Assembly: GCF_001678675.1 (NCBI RefSeq)
Contig: NZ_LZRN01000006.1
Location: forward strand, 62,001 to 126,000
Length of the DNA stretch: 64,000 nt
Direction: 5' to 3'
Source: Gelidibacter algens
GTDB taxonomy: Bacteria; Bacteroidota; Bacteroidia; Flavobacteriales; Flavobacteriaceae
Part shown: in pieces, positions 59,525 through 64,000 of the stretch
Layout of the letters: the number at the start of each line of letters is the position of its first letter
How positions within the stretch are numbered: position 1 is the first letter of the stretch
Notes under the pieces: model-generated
Database searches by the model: none
What the model was told of the DNA's origin: nothing
What the model saw: only the letters and a program-made list of their open reading frames with translations
Program-made: the position numbers and the translations under genes

Positions 59525-62236
59525 TTGCAGACAAACAGCTTTAATATTCTTTTTTCCCTGAGTTTTACAGTGTTTATTAACACTTTGGGGTTCTCTCAAG
59601 AAATCCCTAAAACCCAAACTCCCATATTGCCAAAAACAGAAAATGATACGATGAGGGTTACTATTGATGTTGACTCTCTATTAAAGCCCACCGTCAATCT
59701 TAAGGAAACCGATAGCACATTACAAGACACACTCCCCAAAAAAAAAGAATTTCTAACTGATGTAGTCAACTATAAGGCATTAGGCTATGTGACTCTCAAC
59801 CAAAGGTTAAAACAGACCACCCTGTATGATGAAGCTGAAGTAAATTATCAGGATATGGAAATTAAGGCTGGCATAATTGTCATTGACCATAACAAAAATT
59901 TGGTGTATGCCGGACGATTAAAAGATTCAGCGGGTGTCTATTCTCAAGCGCCTACTTTTAAACAAGGCGCTAATTTAGTAGAACCAGATTCTATTATTTT
60001 CAATACAGAAACCAAAAAAGCCCTGATTTTTAATTCGAGGACTGAACAAAGTGGTGGCTATATCATTGCTGATGTGACCAAAAAGGAAAATGATTCTGTC
60101 TATTTTATCAATCGCGGAAAGTTTACGACCTCTGAAAATAAAGATGATCCAGAGTTTTACTTTTTAATGCGCAAGGCTAAAATTGTTCCCAATAAAAAAG
60201 TGGTAACAGGCTTGACCAATATGTATATCTATAATGTTCCTACACCCATTGGCTTGCCTTTTGCTTTTTTTCCATTGACAAAAAAGCAGACTTCAGGCAT
60301 CCTTTTTCCTACGTTTGGTCAGGACAGTAGGCGTGGTTACAACCTTCAAAATGGAGGATATTATTTTGCCATTAGTGATTATGTGGATTTGGCGGTTTAT
60401 GGTGATTATTATACTAATGGTAGCTACGGATTGCGCACGGAAAGCAGCTATGCCGTACGTTATAAATTTAGAGGAAATTTTGGCTTCAGGTACGAGAATT
60501 TAATTAATGAAGAACGCGGTTTTCCAAATTACTCTAAGACCTCTATTTATAATCTCAGATGGTCACACTCCCAAGATTCAAAGGCGAATCCAAGTTCACG
60601 ATTCTCAGCTTCTGTCAATTTAGGGAGTAGTAAATATTATCAAGAATCTGTCAATCAAATCAACGCGTCCAATTTCTTGAATAACACGTTGTCATCGTCA
60701 GTGTCCTATGCCAAGTCATTTACAGGTGAGCCACAGGTCAACCTGAGTGTTACCGCTACCCACTCACAAAATACCAGGACGCAACAAATTGACATGACCT
60801 TACCTACTTTTCAAGGAAGTGTGAGTAGGATCTTCCCTTTTGCACCAAAAATCGGGACCAAAAAAGGAATTATTGATAATATCAATTTTCAATATAATGT
60901 CAATGCCCAAAATAAGATCAACACTACCGATTCTCTCTTTTTTACTAAAGAAATGTTCGATGATGCCAGGGTTGGCGTACAACAAAGCATTCCCATCTCA
61001 ACAAACTTCAAAGTGTTTAAGCATTTTAGTGTGAGCGCAAGCACCAATTTTCAAGAAAACTGGACGCTCAATACGATTCGTAAATATTATGATGACGAGG
61101 AAAATAAAATATTAAAACAAGATTTAAGTGGCTTTGATAGCTTTAGGACTTATAATTTCAGTACAAGTATTGGAACCACCATTTACGGGATGTTCAATTT
61201 TGAAAAGAAAGGACAGGATGCGACGATTAAAGCAATCAGGCATATCATGAGGCCTTCCATAAGTTATAACATTAACCCTTCCTTTGATGAATATTATGAT
61301 TCCTTTGATTATATCACTGCGAATGGCGATCTAACAAGAGCAGAATACAGCCGATTTGAAGAATCCATTTATGGCTCACCAAACAAAAACTTTTCAAGCT
61401 CATTGGGCCTGAACTTAGGAAATAATCTTGAAGCCAAGGTAAGAGATCGGGATTCTACAAAAACAGAACCCAAAAAAATCATTTTATTGAACAACCTTAA
61501 TTTCTCAACCTCCTATAATTTTGCGGGTGATTCGTTACAATGGAGTCCCGTAAGAGTTTCTGGTGGTACGCAACTGTTTGATAATAAAATGAGTGTTAAT
61601 TTTGGGATGACCTTAGATCCTTACGCACTTGATAATAACAATAGACGTGTAGACCGATTTAATGTCAACAATGGTGGTAGTCCGTTTAGATTGACCTCGG
61701 CAAGTTTAAATGTAAGCTACTCCTTGAGTAGTGATAGTTTTTCTGGAGAAAAAGAAGTAGATCAGGATGCTATTGACGAATCTGTAAGAAGTGGTGGACG
61801 TGCGGATGATCTTTTTGGGGAACCGCAGAATTTTGCCAATCAACGCTTAGGCGATGAAGAGCGTGATAATGAAAAAGAGATGGACTCTGAGTTTTATAAA
61901 TTCACCATTCCCTGGAGTTTACGTTTAGCCTATGCTGTTAATTATTCCAACAGTTCACGACAAAACGAGATTTCATCAAATTCCCTGATGTTTTCTGGAG
62001 ATGTAGATTTATCGCCACGGTGGACAGTTGGGGTGTCTTCAGGTTATGATTTCAAGAATCAAGGTTTTACGTATACACAATTGCGTTTTGAGCGCGATTT
62101 GATGAGCTGGAAGATGAACTTTAGTTGGATTCCATTCAGTCAACGTGCTTCATGGAACTTCTTTATTGGGATCAAATCAGGCTTGTTGAAGGATATCAAA
62201 TACGATAAGCAACGTGAACCTGATCAAAGATTATAG
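59525..62236 (+). CDS. lptD: LPS-assembly outer-membrane protein LptD (OstA family)
   Basis: About 903 residues from TTG 59525, which gives a signal peptide (LQTNSFNILFSLSFTVFINTLGFSQ read with Met first). The frame is open from 59474, but that TTG lies in the -7 box. A jellyroll OstA-like region (~50-200, with KAGIIVIDHNKNLVYAGRLKDSAG) precedes a large C-terminal barrel of repeated aromatic strands. LptD inserts LPS at the outer surface with LptE. The C-terminus ends in KYDKQREPDQRL rather than a terminal Phe. It is essential in most Gram-negatives. Confidence 0.9.
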   Translation: MQTNSFNILFSLSFTVFINTLGFSQEIPKTQTPILPKTENDTMRVTIDVDSLLKPTVNLKETDSTLQDTLPKKKEFLTDVVNYKALGYVTLNQRLKQTTLYDEAEVNYQDMEIKAGIIVIDHNKNLVYAGRLKDSAGVYSQAPTFKQGANLVEPDSIIFNTETKKALIFNSRTEQSGGYIIADVTKKENDSVYFINRGKFTTSENKDDPEFYFLMRKAKIVPNKKVVTGLTNMYIYNVPTPIGLPFAFFPLTKKQTSGILFPTFGQDSRRGYNLQNGGYYFAISDYVDLAVYGDYYTNGSYGLRTESSYAVRYKFRGNFGFRYENLINEERGFPNYSKTSIYNLRWSHSQDSKANPSSRFSASVNLGSSKYYQESVNQINASNFLNNTLSSSVSYAKSFTGEPQVNLSVTATHSQNTRTQQIDMTLPTFQGSVSRIFPFAPKIGTKKGIIDNINFQYNVNAQNKINTTDSLFFTKEMFDDARVGVQQSIPISTNFKVFKHFSVSASTNFQENWTLNTIRKYYDDEENKILKQDLSGFDSFRTYNFSTSIGTTIYGMFNFEKKGQDATIKAIRHIMRPSISYNINPSFDEYYDSFDYITANGDLTRAEYSRFEESIYGSPNKNFSSSLGLNLGNNLEAKVRDRDSTKTEPKKIILLNNLNFSTSYNFAGDSLQWSPVRVSGGTQLFDNKMSVNFGMTLDPYALDNNNRRVDRFNVNNGGSPFRLTSASLNVSYSLSSDSFSGEKEVDQDAIDESVRSGGRADDLFGEPQNFANQRLGDEERDNEKEMDSEFYKFTIPWSLRLAYAVNYSNSSRQNEISSNSLMFSGDVDLSPRWTVGVSSGYDFKNQGFTYTQLRFERDLMSWKMNFSWIPFSQRASWNFFIGIKSGLLKDIKYDKQREPDQRL

Positions 62237-62263
62237 TTGAAATTAAAAAAAAACTAAAAAGCT

Positions 62264-62291
62264 AAATTCCAAATTCTAAATTCCAAATTCC
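62264..62291. repeat. aaattcc heptamer repeat
   Basis: Four tandem heptamers, aaattcc with one aaattct variant, lie 20 bp before the ridA start. Runs of aaattcc are, in my experience, common between genes in Flavobacteriaceae. Confidence 0.85.
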
Positions 62292-62310
62292 AAAAAAGTA
62301 TAAAATCGTC

Positions 62311-62691
62311 ATGAAAAAAATCATTAACACACCCAATGCTCCTGCTCCTATTGGCCCCTATAATCAGGCCGTTTTAACTGGAAATACGCTATATACTTCG
62401 GGACAAATTGCTTTTGACCCAAAGACAAATGCATTGGTACTTGATACCATTGTGGCTGAAACCAGGCAAGTCATGGAAAACCTGAAGGCTGTTTTAGCTG
62501 CTGCAGATATGACTTTTGAAAACGTTATTAAGGCTTCAATTTTTATTAGTGACATGAATAACTTCGGACAAATTAACGACGTTTATGCCACCTATTTTGA
62601 TGCCGATACAGCGCCCGCAAGAGAAACGGTAGAAGTTGCCAACCTGCCAAAGTTTGTGAATGTTGAGATTAGTATGATTGCGGTAAAGTAA
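62311..62691 (+). CDS. ridA: RidA-family enamine/imine deaminase
   Basis: A 126-residue protein of the YjgF/YER057c/UK114 family: INTPNAPAPIGPYNQAVLTGNTLYTSGQI at the start, and a C-terminal APARETVEVANLPKFVNVEISMIAVK with the catalytic Arg in PARE. It hydrolyses reactive 2-aminoacrylate and other enamines formed by PLP enzymes. It is a cytoplasmic trimer. It is 74 bp downstream of lptD and followed by a bidirectional terminator. Confidence 0.95.
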   Translation: MKKIINTPNAPAPIGPYNQAVLTGNTLYTSGQIAFDPKTNALVLDTIVAETRQVMENLKAVLAAADMTFENVIKASIFISDMNNFGQINDVYATYFDADTAPARETVEVANLPKFVNVEISMIAVK

Positions 62692-62715
62692 ATCAAAATT
62701 TCAAAATCTGAATAA

Positions 62716-62752
62716 AAAAAGCAGTGTTCATACGTTGAGAACACTGCTTTTT
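62716..62752. terminator. Bidirectional terminator between ridA and the GlcNAc-kinase-like gene
   Basis: A 14-bp stem aaaaagcagtgttc / gaacactgcttttt with a 9-nt loop between convergent stops (62691 and 62779). A- and T-runs flank it on both sides. Confidence 0.9.
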
Positions 62753-62778
62753 GTTTTACCAATTATTTTAAATCTTGC

Positions 62779-63639
62779 TTACAATTTCTTTGTGTGGTAG
62801 GCCACTAAGCCTTCAATAGGGCGACGGACAAAATTTCCTGTCGTAAATCCCATTTCTTTGGCGACTTCCTTAATCTGATCTTTAGCAAAAAATGCAATTG
62901 AGCCCGCAAAATGGACCGGTACTTTTTCTACCTCATTTTTAAACTGAAAAATCATGTTTTTTGCAAACAATCTAATGCCTTCTTTAATCATATTTTGAAT
63001 ATAAGTAGAATCTACGTTCAAGAACATAAATTCGGCAAAATTTGCCAAATACGCATTAGGACTCGGTTGCTTATAAAGGTTGAATTTAATAAAATCAGCA
63101 TCCATATTATACTTATCGGCAAAAGATACTCTGATGGTTTCTGGCATATGATTAAAGTAATAATCACGCACCATCTGTTTGCCAAAATAGTTACCCGAAG
63201 CATCGTCCATTAAAGTATATCCCAATGATTGCACACGCTGGTGTAGACGGGTCCCATCATAATAACTACAGTTAGAGCCTGTACCCAAAATGCACACAAT
63301 GGCAGCCTCATCATCCTGATTGATCGTAGCTCTTACGGCGGCCATCGTATCTTCAGTGACTTCAACTTCTGCGTTTACGAAAATGTCTTCCAACACACGT
63401 TTTAAAAGCAATCTCGGATTTTCAGTACCGCAACCTGCACCATAAAAGAAGATATGAGTAACGTCGCGTTTGTTCTTCATCAATTCTTCACTCTTTCGGA
63501 TAATTTTATAAAGCTTCTTTTCCTTAAGAATTTCAGGATTCAAACCACTGGTTCGAATTTTCTCCTGGATTTGTTCGCCATTATTGTCTACTGAAATCCA
63601 ATCGCATTTTGTAGAACCACTGTCAACTATTAATATCAT
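62779..63639 (-). CDS. BadF/BcrA-type ATPase, N-acetylglucosamine kinase-like
   Basis: A 286-residue ASKHA-fold kinase. The phosphate-1 motif is LIVDSGSTKCDWISVD (1-18), with phosphate-2 ACILGTGSNCSYYDG and adenosine motif HFAGSIAFFAKDQIKEVA near the end. This is the BadF/BadG/BcrA/BcrD family, of which Bacteroidota members phosphorylate GlcNAc or a muropeptide sugar. With the NagZ-type fusion at 48470 it would fit a cell-wall recycling role, although the genes are 11 kb apart. It is cytoplasmic. Confidence 0.88.
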   Translation of the reverse strand: MILIVDSGSTKCDWISVDNNGEQIQEKIRTSGLNPEILKEKKLYKIIRKSEELMKNKRDVTHIFFYGAGCGTENPRLLLKRVLEDIFVNAEVEVTEDTMAAVRATINQDDEAAIVCILGTGSNCSYYDGTRLHQRVQSLGYTLMDDASGNYFGKQMVRDYYFNHMPETIRVSFADKYNMDADFIKFNLYKQPSPNAYLANFAEFMFLNVDSTYIQNMIKEGIRLFAKNMIFQFKNEVEKVPVHFAGSIAFFAKDQIKEVAKEMGFTTGNFVRRPIEGLVAYHTKKL

Positions 63640-63652
63640 GTGTATGTAGGAT

Positions 63653-63706
63653 AAAAAATCCGTAGAACTCCAAGCTGTCTAAAACAGCAAAAGTTATACG
63701 GATTTT
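63653..63706 (-). terminator. Branched terminator after gapA
   Basis: An outer stem aaaatccgta (63655-63664) / tacggatttt (63697-63706) encloses an inner hairpin gctgt / acagc. On the minus strand it ends in a T-run. It lies 10 bp past the gapA stop. Confidence 0.75.
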
Positions 63707-63716
63707 ATGGAGTTAC

Positions 63717-64000
63717 TTATTTAGAGTGAATGTGTTGTGCCAATTCAACCAATTTGGTAGAATATGCAAATTCGTTATCATACCAGCCCACAAGTTTGAA
63801 GAATCTTGAATTCAATTCAATTGCAGCATCAGCATCAAAAACACAAGTTCTTGTTTCTCCCACAAAATCTTGGGAAACTACCAATTCTTCAGTATAGCCA
63901 AGTATACCTTTCATCTCTCCTTCTGAAGCATCCTTAAATGCTTTCTTAATGGCTTCCAAAGATGTTTCTTTAACTGTTCTCACAGTTAAATCTACCACAG
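63717..64000 (-). CDS. gapA: Glyceraldehyde-3-phosphate dehydrogenase, C-terminal part (5' truncated)
   Basis: The last ~94 residues of GAPDH; the gene continues beyond the window's right edge. The conserved end [42 protein letters not shown] and [23 protein letters not shown] match the catalytic domain of GapA, including the WYDNE strand-turn. It is a glycolytic/gluconeogenic enzyme, cytoplasmic. The active-site Cys is outside the window. A branched terminator follows the stop. Confidence 0.95.
   Translation of the reverse strand, partial: VVDLTVRTVKETSLEAIKKAFKDASEGEMKGILGYTEELVVSQDFVGETRTCVFDADAAIELNSRFFKLVGWYDNEFAYSTKLVELAQHIHSK

Overview
This window looks like a chromosomal segment from a marine or cold-adapted member of the Flavobacteriaceae (Bacteroidota). 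The evidence is low GC, a type IX secretion C-terminal sorting domain, many -7 boxes of the form TAnnTTTG instead of TATAAT, few Shine-Dalgarno sites, bshA (bacillithiol), a fused alpha/beta 2-oxoacid dehydrogenase E1, a MutS2 without a Smr domain, a NagZ/beta-lactamase fusion and an LptD/MCE/amidase envelope block. I see no rRNA, tRNA, CRISPR array, insertion sequence or prophage.

Layout. 1-4100 is gene-poor and accessory-like: the tail of a T9SS cargo protein, a DUF4174 protein, a membrane-anchored TIR protein and a DUF4251 lipoprotein, with long non-coding gaps and an 8-bp tandem repeat. 4100-7400 has a metzincin-type metalloprotease and an F420/NADP-reductase-like protein. 7500-16800 is a nucleic-acid block: two paralogous SF2 helicases flank a DUF1853 nuclease-like protein, topoisomerase III, an RluE-like pseudouridine synthase and a cold-shock protein. 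16800-22400 has two possible micro-ORFs ending in a strong terminator, a lone ExbD, oligopeptidase B, a 3D-domain lipoprotein and an M19 dipeptidase. 22500-28900 has the E1 fusion and, divergently, a run of tightly spaced genes (2OG-Fe(II) oxygenase, SUI1, DUF1835, nucleoside phosphorylase, soluble binding protein). 28900-32500 has ung, mutS2 and a DCC protein.

The most interesting module is the minus-strand operon 32896-36611: an N-formylglutamate amidohydrolase-like protein, a QEGLA/DUF1704 metallopeptidase (the family that includes the eukaryotic tubulin detyrosinase MATCAP) and a GshB-like ATP-grasp ligase, with essentially no spacing. The window also encodes BshA, so glutathione synthesis is not the obvious role. 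I infer a peptide or amino-acid ligation/removal pathway.

36800-48400 has RarD, a sulfurtransferase, a dicarboxylate/glutamate symporter, aroC, a frameshifted LpxH-like phosphoesterase, a giant FAD/Fe-S oxidoreductase, a beta-barrel protein, an AraC regulator and bshA. 48400-62700 is an envelope and redox block: NagZ/beta-lactamase fusion, bacterial PH proteins, HdrB-like and HdrC-like Fe-S proteins, MCE protein, amidase, LptD and RidA. The window ends with a GlcNAc-kinase-like protein and the 3' end of gapA.

Starts were often moved inward from the longest open frame using signal peptides, known family N-termini and promoter positions. Percent identities and family names come from reading by eye; no database search was run.
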